From Actinernus sp. WN-2022 (Eukaryota > Cnidaria > Anthozoa > Actiniaria > Actinernidae), in contig JAOWCC010000403.1 of the NCBI GenBank assembly GCA_030867875.1, positions 124,001 to 188,000 on the forward strand: 64,000 nucleotides of DNA, in the 5' to 3' direction. Shown piece by piece: positions 49,024 through 59,903 of the stretch. Below the pieces are notes generated by a model. That model saw only the letters and a list, made by a program, of their open reading frames with translations, ran no database searches and was not told the origin of the DNA. The position numbers and the translations under genes are program-made. Every line of letters begins with the position of its first letter. Positions within the stretch are counted from its first letter, which is position 1.

Positions 49024-49382
49024 AAATCGTAAATAGTTCATGAAGCAAAAACAAAGGAAATTTTAAAATAACACACCCGTGTGGTATCAGCAAGACACTG
49101 ATGTTTTAATCATCAGTCCTGTATCCAACAACACCATGCTAGTGTCTGCTAGGGAAATGTCTCACAACCGATCACTGGCTTCCCCTATCCCAGCTGTTGG
49201 GTGAAATGTCAAGGAAAACTCTACTCTTTAATGCACAGAGACCAGTCTGATCAATGTGGGACCTGTTGTTGTGCACACTGCGCATGACCGTAAGTACACT
49301 ACAGAGCTGAACTCTCTTTTTTACGTTTTTCCATCAATTTCATATATTTTTTAATTTGATATAAGCTTCATTTGATAAGTAG

Positions 49383-49475
49383 TTTACAACGTTCGTGTTG
49401 TATCAGTCTATACAATCTCTCGCCTCTGGCTCGAGATTGTATAGGCTGATACAACACTCCTACTCATGTTGTAAA
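49383..49475. repeat. Hairpin element in tandem unit 2
   Basis: Counterpart of 42106-42198; carries cgcctctggc where unit 1 has cgcctatggc. Confidence 0.85.
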
Positions 49476-49791
49476 CACTACATAAAATATATAGCATGTG
49501 TAGGAAAACAGGCTTTGTGCATTAGTGACACGAATTGGGTTATCCTCCGTGCATTTGTTGGTTGTTCAATTCCTAATATGTCATGATATCATTACGCCAC
49601 ACACGGTTGATTGAATGGTTTGCGTACTTTGGTTAGTCATTTCAGCTCAATTTCTCAAACTCATTGTGAGCACAATAGAAATTATGACCATGACGAGTAT
49701 TTAGTAATCGTTTCCAAATACAGCTCGCATTTCAAAACGTTTAGATCGGCTTTGCCTCGGTTTTCCACCCCGTCAGTCTCACTGTATTTAG

Positions 49792-50608
49792 GAGGGAAGG
49801 TTTACACGTCTGGAAGAACAAAAAGGAGGAAAAAGAATTCATTACAGTTGAAGAGAAGGAAACATTCTGGAGGATGAACTTGCTTGGAGCTTCGACAGCT
49901 AAGTCCTTATTAAATACTTTTACAATTATAATGGTAAACTTTTCGGATTGAGAGGAGGCGAGCATAGAGGCCTTGTGCTCACTAATTTTGAAATAGGGCC
50001 GAACTTCATAAAGTTCGAGCAAAATGAATGCAAAACGTTTCATGGAGACCTACATGATTTAAAATATGTGCCTAGAGTTGTCAAACACGTTTGCCATAAT
50101 TCGGTAAGGGAAAAGCACGAACGGTGTGTTGTAGAAATATACCAGTTATATATTGTTTTTTAGTTCAAAGTATCGGTAAAAGTATAAGTGCATTTTACTT
50201 TAGGCCGTCCAAATCCAAGCTTGGTTTTGAGAAATCTCCAGTGGGCATAAACTCCCTGAATAATATTTTGCCGGAGATGTGTAAGGCGGTAGGCCTAAAG
50301 CGTAAAACTGCTCATTGTCTACGTATAACTTGCGCATCTTCTCTCTTCAATGCTGGTGTAGAAGAGAAATTAATAAGGGAAAGAACAGGCAACCGTTCTG
50401 AGGCCTTATATATTCAAGTATGAAAAGCCTATATAGCGTAGAGAATGTAGCTAAGGTATTTGCAGTGTTAGCACCAACGTCTACTAGTACAGCAACTAGA
50501 GTCTCAGAGAAAGAACTGAGTAGTCAGATTAAGAGAGGTGCTAGCAATGAGAAAGTTTTTGATTTCCGTAAAGGCGTATTTCAGAATTGCTTTTTTAACA
50601 TATTGTAA
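49792..50608 (+). pseudogene. Crypton-type tyrosine recombinase, copy 3
   Basis: As copy 2, with one visible substitution (atattgttttt for atattggtttt at about 50153) that changes Trp or Gly depending on frame. Same frameshifts. Confidence 0.88.
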
Positions 50609-50836
50609 ATAAGGATAAATAATGCATGATATTGCTAATTAAAATGCAAGTGTTTGATCAGCATGTTTGATCTGATATCAAAACCCTTAAGATTTTGATC
50701 TGGTGCTTCATTGGGTATCGAGATTCATGCACCTGACCAAAATGGGATGACCCGATTGGTTGTCAACGTTATGAATTATTAATGAGTTTGAGAACTGATG
50801 ATCAAGGTCGATCACCTCAAGCTATAAAGGCCCGAT

Positions 50837-50956
50837 TCAAACGTCGAATTTTTCATGCGCCGAATGCAATTGAAACACAAGATAATTAGGCGGTTTCTTT
50901 TGATCTAATTAGGTTCGGCGCATGAACATTTCGACGTTTGAATCGAGCCTAAGTTT
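50837..50956. mobile_element. MITE copy in tandem unit 3
   Basis: Counterpart of 36283-36402. Confidence 0.85.
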
Positions 50957-51454
50957 TGTCATTAACATGTGCTTTACTCACTAGAACCTGTAAAACCGAT
51001 AACAAATCTTCAAACTGCGCACAACACTGAAACGACACTTGAAGAAAAGGTAAAGCAACGTCAACTGACATCATGCACTAATTTGGACAAGCTTATCAAC
51101 GATGTTCACATAATGTTCACATATTGAAATACTACTACGTTTTAGTTAACTCTTTATTACAACTAGCATAATATTTCGTTTTCGTTTCCCGCCAAATCTA
51201 TGTTAGACGATGTTTCCCGCCAAATATATAATGTCAGACGAAGTTTATTGTTATTATTGATCATCGTATCTACTTAGATACGCTATATTTATTATCTTTT
51301 ACCCGCCACTATGGCCGTTTGACCTTTTTGTAACATCCTGTACAGTCTTTAATAAATATGAGATGAGATGAGATGAGATGAGAAGTGTGCATCCCGAACG
51401 TAAGATCAGGCGGTGCTTAAAAAAAAACGTTTAACGGTGGTGCATAAGACAAAT

Positions 51455-52113
51455 GGGCCGCGTCAGGCAAAAAGGGCCCGGACGACATTCAAGTTAAATA
51501 ATTCCTACAACGGTGTTCCTAATAACAGGTTGAAGATTGTATTGTATTCTTGACGAGAAGCGCTACATTTCATTCCTAACAATAAATGCCAGTTTCAAGA
51601 AATTGACAACATAAATCAGGGGTGAAATTTACGTGATTTTGATGCCAAGGCCCGATCACAAATATGACCACAAAAATTAGGAATCCTGTCCGAGGGGATG
51701 ATTTTGATGTATGACATCCATTTATACCTGCTGGCATTAAAGAGTAAAAAATAAATAAGATGAACAAGATGATCACTTTTTGGCCAAGAAAAATCTTTTC
51801 TGCAGTCATTCTACTCCCCGTAGCTCATAATATGATTTTAGCAATAGTACAAGTTACACCTTAAAATAATCGTCTGATCACAAGGAATCATTTGCGCCTG
51901 GTAAAATTGTGATCACACCCTCGTGTAAAAATATCGTAAATTTCGTCTTCGATTTCACTGGTCAATTTCATGAAATCAGCACTACTCGCAAGTAGCACAA
52001 TGTGGCGCTCGCGATGCATATTGCAATCGCACCACAAGTATAAAAAATATGGTACAATTTAAAAAAACATTCACATATTATGTCGTCCGGGCCCTTTTTG
52101 CCTGACGCGGCCC
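51455..52113. mobile_element. 659-bp TIR element in tandem unit 3
   Basis: Counterpart of 36901-37559 with the same AAAT flanks. Confidence 0.85.
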
Positions 52114-53670
52114 AAATGTTACTTGTGCATGTGAGATTTCGCGGTAGCACGCCACGACCAAGGCTACACCTTTGCTAACCAAGTGTTGGCATGGTTGGAT
52201 CTAAATGATGCTGGCTCAAAGCATTGTTTTTGTATAAATCAACTATTCTGGAGTTTGTATCTCAGTATTAGATGAATTCCTATATTTCACGATGAAATAA
52301 TTGAAGTTCAACGAGAGAAACGTGGCATCAGTTTGTTTAGATCTCGTGTAGTCTCCCGTGTGTCGACAGTCAGAGGTATAAATAGAAACAAGGAGTGCCT
52401 AGCCCATTTTCAGCGTTATTGATTATTCCTAGTTTACCTTTTAGGGGAAGTTATTTGAAAAACAGCCACTGATTGGCCCAATGGCCATTTGATTGGTCAA
52501 TTTACATGGATATGATAATAAGTTGGACATCCTTCAATGGATCTTGTGTAAGGGAATGCACGATTCGAATGAACACTGCAGATGTCTCCAACACAGGTTG
52601 AAACATCGTTGTCATCTCAGCTATGTTGCAATTGAGTGATTTCAACTGTAATTGCTGTTTATAATAGTCTTCAAGTAACAATAATTAATGCTGTATCAGT
52701 TAGTTGGGGAGTTAGTTTAATTCAATAATATCGAGCCCAAATAACTGAACTCATGCATTTGTTAAATATTCAACGCTATTCACTTCCAGATTTCACGAAA
52801 GGAAAAGTCGATGAATGTCTTTTGTAACCGATGTAACCAACACAAAGTATTTACAGTGCGATGTGTTCGTAATCAAAGCTTTGGCTGTTTTCGGTCGCTT
52901 CCACGTGTTCAATATGGTAAAAAGTTTTCCAAAACTTCTAGAAAGTTCATGACAGTTTAGCGCTCGGTGGTAATAGTGCTGTTCAGTCAACATGTAATTC
53001 GACATTTGAATAATTAATCCTCATTTAGAACCATATCAGCATGATTCTTCAAGCAGATCAAGGAATATAAGTACAGCGTTATTATATCTACTGAAGCCGC
53101 AGTGCCTTTATTTGTGTTCTACTTCAAGTAACATTTAATTAGCACTTGCTATGTTGGATGGCTTTGAATTTTAGTTCCACTTCAAGTATTAACATTTCAT
53201 TAACTCTTACAAATGTTGGATGGCTTTGAATTTTAGTTCCACTTCAAGTAACATTTCATTAGGTCTAACTAGTAGCTGTTCACATGGGCGGGATTCGAAG
53301 ACCTTGAACAAAAATGTCGACATATTGCAATACTAATACGATCATGTTAGTTAACACTTTATCGCAGATGGTTAACTACATATGGTTTTCTTCCATAACG
53401 TTCTTGTTCTCCGCCAGAAATTCTAATATCGACGATATGCATGCGCTCACGCAACGTAAGATTTCAGTTTTAACTGATAAGAATATCTTAGAATTTGGTC
53501 AGTTTCTTATATTTTGAGCAATTCCTTCATCGTGAAACAAGGGAATTCGTCTAATACTGAGATTAACGATATCCAGTTTTGTATAATGCTTTGAACTATA
53601 TCCCATATCCACCCAACACTTAGTGTCTTCATGGTGTGCTAGCTATATATACCGCAAAATTACTGAAGCT

Positions 53671-53965
53671 CAGTGGCCGTAAGCTCCGGTCGCTGTCGTG
53701 CGGGAGGTCGCGGGTTCAAACCCCGGACGGACCAACACTCAGGGTCTTAAACTGATAACCGAGTAGAAGTTGCTGCATTTGTGATCGAACTGTCATGGTC
53801 TTAAAATAACCGAGTAGAAGTTGCTACATTTGTGATCGAACTGCAAATGGTTAGCCCATCACGTCTTCTCGGATAAGGACGTAAAATCGTAGGTCCCACG
53901 TCGGCCTCAAGTTTATCAGTCTAACCTGACTGTCACGAGTTACCGACGTTAAACAAAGTTGATTT
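53671..53965 (+). mobile_element. tRNA-derived SINE, copy 1
   Basis: Box A-like gctcagtggccgtaag and a canonical box B (gggttcaaaccc), followed by a non-tRNA body (ggaccaacactcagggtctt, tcttctcggataaggacg, gtaggtcccacgtcgg). A 34-bp internal piece with gagtagaagttgct is duplicated at about 53758 and 53810. Confidence 0.85.
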
Positions 53966-55175
53966 TTTAACTTTATTCTTCTGTACTCCCGTTAAACCGA
54001 CGTACAGTAAAGTGCAACAAGAAAAACACTTACCTTTGCTTGGTCGTTTAGATTCCGCGTGTCGACAGTCAGAGGTATATGTTGGAACGAGGAGTGCCTA
54101 GCCCACATTCATCGTTATTGATTATTCCTATTTTTCCTTTTAGGGGAAGTTATTTGAAAAACAGCCACTGATTGGCCCAATGGCCATTTGATTGGTCAAT
54201 TTACATGGATATGATAATAAGTTGGACATCCTTCAATGGATCTTGTGTAAGGAAATGCACGATTCGAATGAACACTGCAGATGTCTCCAACACAGGTTGA
54301 AACATCGTTGTCATCTCAGCTATGTTGCAATTGAGTGATTTCAACTGTAATTGCTGTTTATAATAGTCTTCAAGTAACAATAATTAATGCTGTATCAGTT
54401 AGTTGGGGAGTTAGTATACTTAAGTTTAATTCAATAATATCGAGCCCAAATAACTGAACTCATGCATTTGTTAAATATTTAACGCTATTCACTTCCAGAT
54501 TTCACGAAAGGAAAAGTCGACGAATGTCTTTTGTAACCGATGTAACCAACACAAAGTATTTACAGTGCGATGTGTTCGTAATCAAAGCTTTGGCTGTTTT
54601 CGGTCGCTTCCACGTGTTCAATATGGTAAAAAGTTATCCAAAACTTCTAGAAAGTTCATGACAGTTTGGCGCTCGGTGGTAATAGTGCTGTTCAGTCAAC
54701 ATGTAATTCGACATTTGAATAATTAATCCTCATTTAGAACCATATCAGCAAATTTCTTCAAGCAGATCAAGGAATATAAGTACAGCGTTATTATATCTAC
54801 TGAAGCCGCAGTGCCTTTATTTGTGTTCTACTTCAAGTAACATTTAATTAGCACTTGCTATGTTGGATGGCTTTGAATTTTAGTTCCACTTCAAGTATTA
54901 ACATTTCATTAGCTCTTACAAATGTTGGATGGCTTTGAATTTTAGTTCCACTTCAAGTAACATTTCATTAGGTCTAACTAGTAGCTGTTCACATGCATGG
55001 GCGGGATTCGAAGATCTTGAACAAAAATGTCGACATATTGCAATACTAATACGATCATGTTAGTTAACACTTTATCGCAGATGGTTAACTACATATGGTT
55101 TTCTTCCATAACGTTCTTGTTCTCCGCCAGAAATTCTAATATCGACGATATGCATGCGCTCACGCATGCGCTCAC

Positions 55176-55445
55176 GCTCAGTGGCCGTAAGGTCGCTGTC
55201 GTGCGGGAGGTCGCGGGTTCAACCCCGGAACCGAGTAGAAGTTGCTGCATTTGTGATCGAACTGTCAGGGTCTTAAAATAACCGAGTAGAAGTTGCCTTT
55301 GTGATCGAACTGCAAATGGTTAGCCCATCACGTCTTCTCGGATAAGGACGTAAAATCGTAGGTCCCACGTCGGCCTCAAGTTTATCAGTCTTACCAGACT
55401 GTCACGAGTTACCGACGTTAAACAAAGTTGATTTACTTTACTTTT
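55176..55445 (+). mobile_element. tRNA-derived SINE, copy 2
   Basis: Counterpart of the 53.7-kb SINE carried by the tandem unit. Box B reads gggttcaacccc (one base shorter), and about 20 bp after it are missing (no ggaccaacactc). Confidence 0.8.
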
Positions 55446-55900
55446 AACTTTATTCTTCTGTACTCCCGTTAAACCGACGTACTGATCCAGTAAAGTGCAA
55501 CAAGAAAAACACTTACCTTTGCTTGGTCGTTTAGATTCCGTGTGTCGACAGTCAGAGGTATATGTTGGAACAAGGAGTGCCTAGCCCATATTCATCGTTA
55601 TTGATTATTCCTATTTTTCCTTTTAGGGGAAGTTATTTGAAAAACAGCCACTGATTGGCCCATTGGCCATTTGATTGGTCAATTTACATGGATATGATAA
55701 TAAGTTGGACATCCTTCAATGGATCCAACACAGGTTGAAACATCGTCTTCATCTCAGCTATGTTGAGTGATTTCAACTGTGTAGTTGCTGTCTATAATAG
55801 TCTTCAAGTAATAACAGTTTCCATGCCTTCTCCTACATGGCCTCTATGAATGACTCGATTCTTTGCCGGAGCGCTCCAAAAGAAGGCGCGACAGCATTAA

Positions 55901-56880
55901 CAATAATTAATGCTGTATCAGTTAGTTAGGGAGTTAGTTTAATTCAATAATATCGAGCCGGTATAATATCCCCAAATAACTGAACTCATTTGTTAAATAT
56001 TGAAGGCACACTGAACATTATTCAACACGAATCACTACTGTTAATGATTCGTACACAGGTAAATCTCTAGAGATTTAAATTGAAAATCAAAACAAGATCA
56101 TTGATAAACAACGCGTTAACCTTTGTAATCAGTATTGATCTTCATCCACCAGCTTGAAGCATAGGGGTGATGTGACCCACTAAAGCTGGTACAATGCTGT
56201 ATTTAAATCGAAAGATGATAAAAATAACAACGAGCGTAATATATGCTACAGAGAAGCTTATACAAATATGACTTATGGGCTTACCGAATGTATGCACACA
56301 ACCACCGCCAAAATTCATATTTGATACTGAAAATTACTGAACAAATTATCATATGGAGGGAGTAACTACGCGACAGCTAATCACAACGTAATGTGCCCAA
56401 AGTCTAACTCATATTTTTATTTGACATTTAACTTTCTAATCTGATGTGTTATTGAAACAACATGCCGTAATTCTAAATACACTGAACTTCTTCAAAGAGG
56501 GTCTGAATGGGATTAACCGACTACTAACAAACGGCCTTAAAAATAACTGACGACTTTGGTTTTTGTGGGTCAAACATTGTAAATTTTCTCTAGTAATGAT
56601 TAACTAGGGCTATCTGATAACTGACCAAAATTTTAACTGACAACTGACATGTAGACACCCCCCCCCCCCCCCCCCCCCCATTCAGACCCTCTTCAAAACT
56701 GTTTATTAGCCATTTGGTGGTCAAAGTATTCGAACTTCGTCAAAAGAAAACGTCTTTGAAAACTCATTTAGACATTTGTGTATTGCTTGTTTTTCTATCG
56801 ATAACGCATATGATATGCGGTAAATTTTACAAACTATGTAGCGACAAAGTAGCCTGCAGTACGGTGGCCCATAGGTGCAA
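55901..56880. other. No recognisable gene; long C run
   Basis: AT-rich sequence with a (C)n run of about 24 at about 56657-56680. No coding feature is supported. Confidence 0.45.
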
Positions 56881-56887
56881 TACAGAA

Positions 56888-57236
56888 ACGCAAATTCAAA
56901 TACGCTGCAGCAAATTCAAATACACGAACGCAAATCCAAATACACGAACGCAAATCCAAATACACGAACGCAAATTCAAATACACGAACGCAAATTCAAA
57001 TACGCTGCAGCAAATTCAAATACGCTGCAACAAATTCAAATACGCTACAGCAAATTCAAATACGCTGCAACAAATTCAAATACGCTGCAGCAAATTCAAA
57101 TACGCTGCAACAAATTCAAATACGCTGCAACAAATTCAAATACGCTGCAACAAATTCAAATACGCTGCTGCAAATTCGAATACGCTGCAGCAAATTCGAA
57201 TACGCTGCAGCAAATTCAAATACGCTGCAGCAACCG
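56888..57236. repeat. Minisatellite, 20-bp unit, about 17 copies
   Basis: Unit caaattcaaatacgctgcag/a. The first units mostly carry the variant caaattcaaatacacgaacg. The unit has no stop in any plus frame, so overlapping N/Q/I-rich frames (56714-57298 and 56875-57309) appear; I regard them as artefacts. Confidence 0.95.
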
Positions 57237-57301
57237 AGGCCTTCCCGCAGATCCCGGTAAAAATCGAACGCGGGGGACTAAACATGAATCGGACATAAAA
57301 C

Positions 57302-58269
57302 ATGGCTGACGAAGAACAAGTTATTCGCTTCTATTTTAACAAGAACTACGATTATAAAACGATACTTAACTTTCTAGAAAAGTTTCACGAGATCAAATTA
57401 TCGAAAAGAGCTCTCTTATATCGCTTAAGAGAGTACGGATTACGCCGTCGTGGTGTTCAAGTCAATGTCAATGAATTCATGTCTACATTGAAAGAGAGCT
57501 CGCTCCAATTCAAGGTAGCGGAGCCGATTATTGGGCTATAGAGCCATGTGGAGAAGGCTACGTTCGTCGGCTGGTTTCCCAGGCTAGGGTCCGATTTAAG
57601 AAGTGCACACCGTCTTCGAAGAAGACCCTACGTTAATCCAGGGCCAAATTACTGCCTTTCGGCTTTCCAATCCATGGCTGTATAGACCAGTTCGCGGTAA
57701 ATCAGGTAAATTCCGACATTTTGAAAGGGGTGTAAACATGGCGCGAAATACAGTGTTTGTATCGGAATCGATGGGAATCCGATGCCAAACAAAATACGTA
57801 AAATCAAATTTATGAAATATTCTTCAGATACAAACTTAATATACCAGGTAAAAGATTAACATATCGAAATGTGAGGGATGTAGCTGTGCTGGGAAGCGTG
57901 CAATCGTGTTTTCAGTTTTCCATACATTGTCTGTAAAAACGAGTCGAATTCCGCATCTGAAGAATATTTCATAAATTGGATTTTACGGATTTTATTTGGC
58001 ATCGGATTCCCATCGATTCCCATACAAACACTGTATTTCGCGCCATGTTTGCACCCCTTTCACTGAAAATTAATGTCGGAATTTATACCGCGAACTGGTC
58101 TATTGATGATTTTAGTCGTCGCATCATGTGGCTGGTCGTCACAAGAACAAATAATGATCTCCGGGTTGTTGGAAACTTTTACATAGATTGTGCGAGGGAA
58201 GTGGAAGGCTGCTCTACATTGTTAAGAACTTACAATGGGACTGAGAATGGTTTAATGGCTGCCGCTTAA
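57302..58269 (+). pseudogene. Integrase-core (rve-like DDE) transposase fragment, MITE-split
   Basis: The N-terminal part (MADEEQVIRFYFNKNYDYKT, then KLSKRALLYRLREYGLRRRG) is an HTH-type region seen in cnidarian and other animal integrase-core transposases. After a stop near 57541 the linker (YVNPGPNY at about 57627) and the start of the core (PFGFPIHGC at about 57655) are visible in another frame. A 420-bp MITE then interrupts, and the core resumes at 58103 with DDFSRRIMWLVV and later GTENGLMAA near 58240. The catalytic Asp region and the D..GTEN box are recognisable, but frames are broken and the C-terminal part is missing. Not functional. Confidence 0.82.
57683..58102. mobile_element. GACCAGTTCGCGG MITE inserted in the integrase core
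   Basis: It begins tagaccagttcgcggtaaat and ends taccgcgaactggtcta, 420 bp. The integrase codons on its two sides are directly continuous when it is left out, with the break falling within the codon just before the first catalytic Asp. Relatives at 27573, 38071 and 45348. Confidence 0.9.
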
Positions 58270-58489
58270 AGAGGCTGGGTCAGCGCTCATTACCAGTCTA
58301 TCGCACGGCCAAAGGCAAAATTTGATTTCCGACTCCGGGAGTACGAAATCAAACCTCCCTCCTTTCAGGAATCCATTTCCATCGCTCTTATTTCGAACCT
58401 CTAAAACATTTTTTTTGCAGGAACGTTTTGTTTAACATTCATTCTAAATGTAGAGTATTTCATTTTTACATTTTTTGTTTGAAATTCTG

Positions 58490-58717
58490 ATGAATGAAGG
58501 CTCTGGAGGAAGGGGAGGTAAACGAGTCGGGGCAGGAAGAAAGAAAACGCCTGCCTTGAGGCAATTGACGAAAACAATAAATGACCGACACTGGAAAAGC
58601 CAACATGCTGCTATATATTTAAGCAAACAAATATTCAAAACCTGGCGGGAGCTAAAGGCCAAGGAACTTTTGGTAGTGACTCGGCCTTCGCGGCCGAGTC
58701 ACTTCAAGAGTAGTTGA
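58490..58717 (+). CDS. Small AT-hook-like basic protein fragment
   Basis: From ATG 58490 the product has a glycine/arginine AT-hook-like start (GGRGGKRVGAGRKK), then RHWKSQHAAIYLSKQIF and TWRELK. This resembles short AT-hook ORFs seen in anthozoan repeats, but I cannot name the family. The 3' end runs through a perfect 12-bp-arm hairpin (agtgactcggcc, ttcgc, ggccgagtcact at about 58673-58702), after which the frame soon stops. This suggests that the original C-terminus was replaced. Confidence 0.4.
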   Translation: MNEGSGGRGGKRVGAGRKKTPALRQLTKTINDRHWKSQHAAIYLSKQIFKTWRELKAKELLVVTRPSRPSHFKSS

Positions 58718-58799
58718 TTGAGATTGTTGCCACACGAAACGAGTAGTAGTAAAAGGCCGATTCTGGCGCATAATTATGGAACCACGTGACCACACCCAT

Positions 58800-58915
58800 T
58801 TCAAGGAATTTGGGCGTGGTCAATTTCTGGGAAATACCCAAGGTCAAATTCTGGGAAATACCCAAGGTCAATTTCTAGGAAATCCCAAGGTCGAGGTCAA
58901 GGTCAAGGTTAAGTT
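58800..58915. repeat. Short tandem repeat, about 31 bp unit
   Basis: Three units of ggtcaatttctgggaaatac followed by ccaa, with the third shortened, ending in aaggtcgaggtcaaggtcaagg. Confidence 0.8.
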
Positions 58916-58947
58916 ACGTGATTTCCTTAAGCTTTTAGAATGAAACA

Positions 58948-58995
58948 ATATCGATCGTATGGGGCTTAAGGAGGGAACGATATCGATCGTATGGG
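58948..58995 (+). promoter_or_regulatory. Duplicated atatcgatcgtatggg site upstream of first ORF
   Basis: Two copies of atatcgatcgtatggg, 32 bp apart, lie about 35-80 bp before ATG 59029. The core tatcgatcgta is near-palindromic. A regulatory role is inference from position and duplication only. Confidence 0.35.
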
Positions 58996-59028
58996 TCTAA
59001 AGTAGTAACACGTGTGTATATTATTGAG

Positions 59029-59208
59029 ATGAGTGAAAACGATAATTCAATTATATATGATGAATTAATAGCGTTGGAATTAATACAAAAAGATAGGGTA
59101 ATTGAATTATATAACAAGTATAAGAAAAATGAACTACAATTAGACATGCTACTTAGTATATATGCAGCAATCCCCCAGTATACAGAAGATCATCTTGAAG
59201 GTCCGTAG
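59029..59208 (+). CDS. Short acidic helical ORF at start of virus-like block
   Basis: ATG 59029, 59 codons ending at TAG. It starts MSENDNSIIYDELIALELIQ and continues as a charged helix (VIELYNKYKKNEL). No family is recognised. The next reading frame begins about 45 bp later in a different phase. It may be the N-terminal piece of a longer broken coiled-coil gene. Confidence 0.45.
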   Translation: MSENDNSIIYDELIALELIQKDRVIELYNKYKKNELQLDMLLSIYAAIPQYTEDHLEGP

Positions 59209-59239
59209 TTATTCTAGTCTTATGAAGGAGTATTTAGTT

Positions 59240-59737
59240 AAGACGTAGAAAGAATTGAATTCAATAAGATCGACGTTGCAGGAGTATATGAAAAACATGA
59301 CATTCATTGAGACCGCTAAACCAATGAGTGAAGATGATAGGATGATACTATTTAGAGAAAGTAAGCCGATAGCAGAGGAGAATAGACATGAATTGATAAC
59401 TATTGAGGAAATCAAGAAGTACGTTAAGACATTCATAGATGAGAATATCGAATTGACGACGTTGGAGAATATATACAAGCATATAATTAAGAATCACAAG
59501 CAGATAATTAAGGATCACAAGCAGGCTAAACGAATGAGTAAAAATATTATGAATCGAGAAATATCAGATACTAATGAGAAAATCAAGAAGTACGTTAAGT
59601 TGTTCATAGATGAGAATATCAAATCGATGGCAGTGGAGAATAAACACAAGCATATAATTAAGGATCGTGAGCAGATAATTAAGGATCGCGAGCAGGCTGA
59701 ACAGGCTGAACAAATAGCTCACTTCTTAAACCTATGA
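59240..59737 (+). CDS. Coiled-coil protein with internal duplication
   Basis: Charged, helix-forming product of about 155 codons with no ATG near the open start, so it is probably the continuation of an upstream frame. Two related modules of about 65 residues are visible: IKKYVKTFIDENI...KHIIKNHKQIIKDHKQ, and then IKKYVKLFIDENI...KHIIKDREQIIKDREQ. Its early part (SIRSTLQEYMKNMTFIE) resembles STRSILRKYFVNGEFVE in the next ORF, so these ORFs are themselves diverged repeats. Ends at TGA. Function unknown. Confidence 0.5.
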
Positions 59738-59903
59738 ATACTAGAAAGATATATAAGCAGGTATCGTTTAAGAATAGTAAGATGGGAGAAGGCAATAATA
59801 AGATGAGAGAAAATTTAAAAAGACTTCGTAACGTTGAATTTTAGACTAGAAGATAAGATACATGAACTATCGGAAAAGTCTATGCTAAAGTCCCAGTACT
59901 TTA

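Larger units (their letters stand above)
42515..49791. repeat. 7277-bp tandem unit 2
   Basis: Near-identical copy of unit 1; every landmark is displaced by exactly 7277 bp. The junction at 42515 joins the unit end (ctcactgtatttag) to the internal Crypton sequence gagggaaggtttac, so the left 5' part of the recombinase seen in unit 1 is missing here. Confidence 0.97.
49792..52513. repeat. 7277-bp tandem unit 3, partial
   Basis: Matches units 1 and 2 to about 52480, then switches within the segment catttgattggtcaattta to a diverged version that matches the 54.1 and 55.6 kb copies. The change is gradual, through shared sequence, so it looks like unequal exchange between related segments rather than a random break. 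Confidence 0.92.
52442..55900. repeat. Older diverged tandem array, units about 1.5-1.7 kb
   Basis: The landmark taggggaagttatttgaaaa recurs at 52442, 54141 and 55624 (spacings 1699 and 1483). The units share gataataagttggacatcc, cgaaaggaaaagtcga, gctttgaattttagttccac and an embedded SINE, with scattered substitutions and indels. Sequence near 53310-53450 is a diverged copy of about 36560-36660, and 53515-53600 matches about 37665-37750 in inverted orientation, so this array derives from the same ancestral segment as the 7.3-kb unit. No intact gene. Confidence 0.85.

Noticed and set aside
53671..53745. Possible tRNA gene with box B gggttcaaaccc
   Set aside because: No complete cloverleaf; the body and its second copy at 55176 mark it as a SINE.
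56714..57309. Overlapping Asn/Gln/Ile-rich reading frames
   Set aside because: Produced by the 20-bp minisatellite; several frames are open at once.
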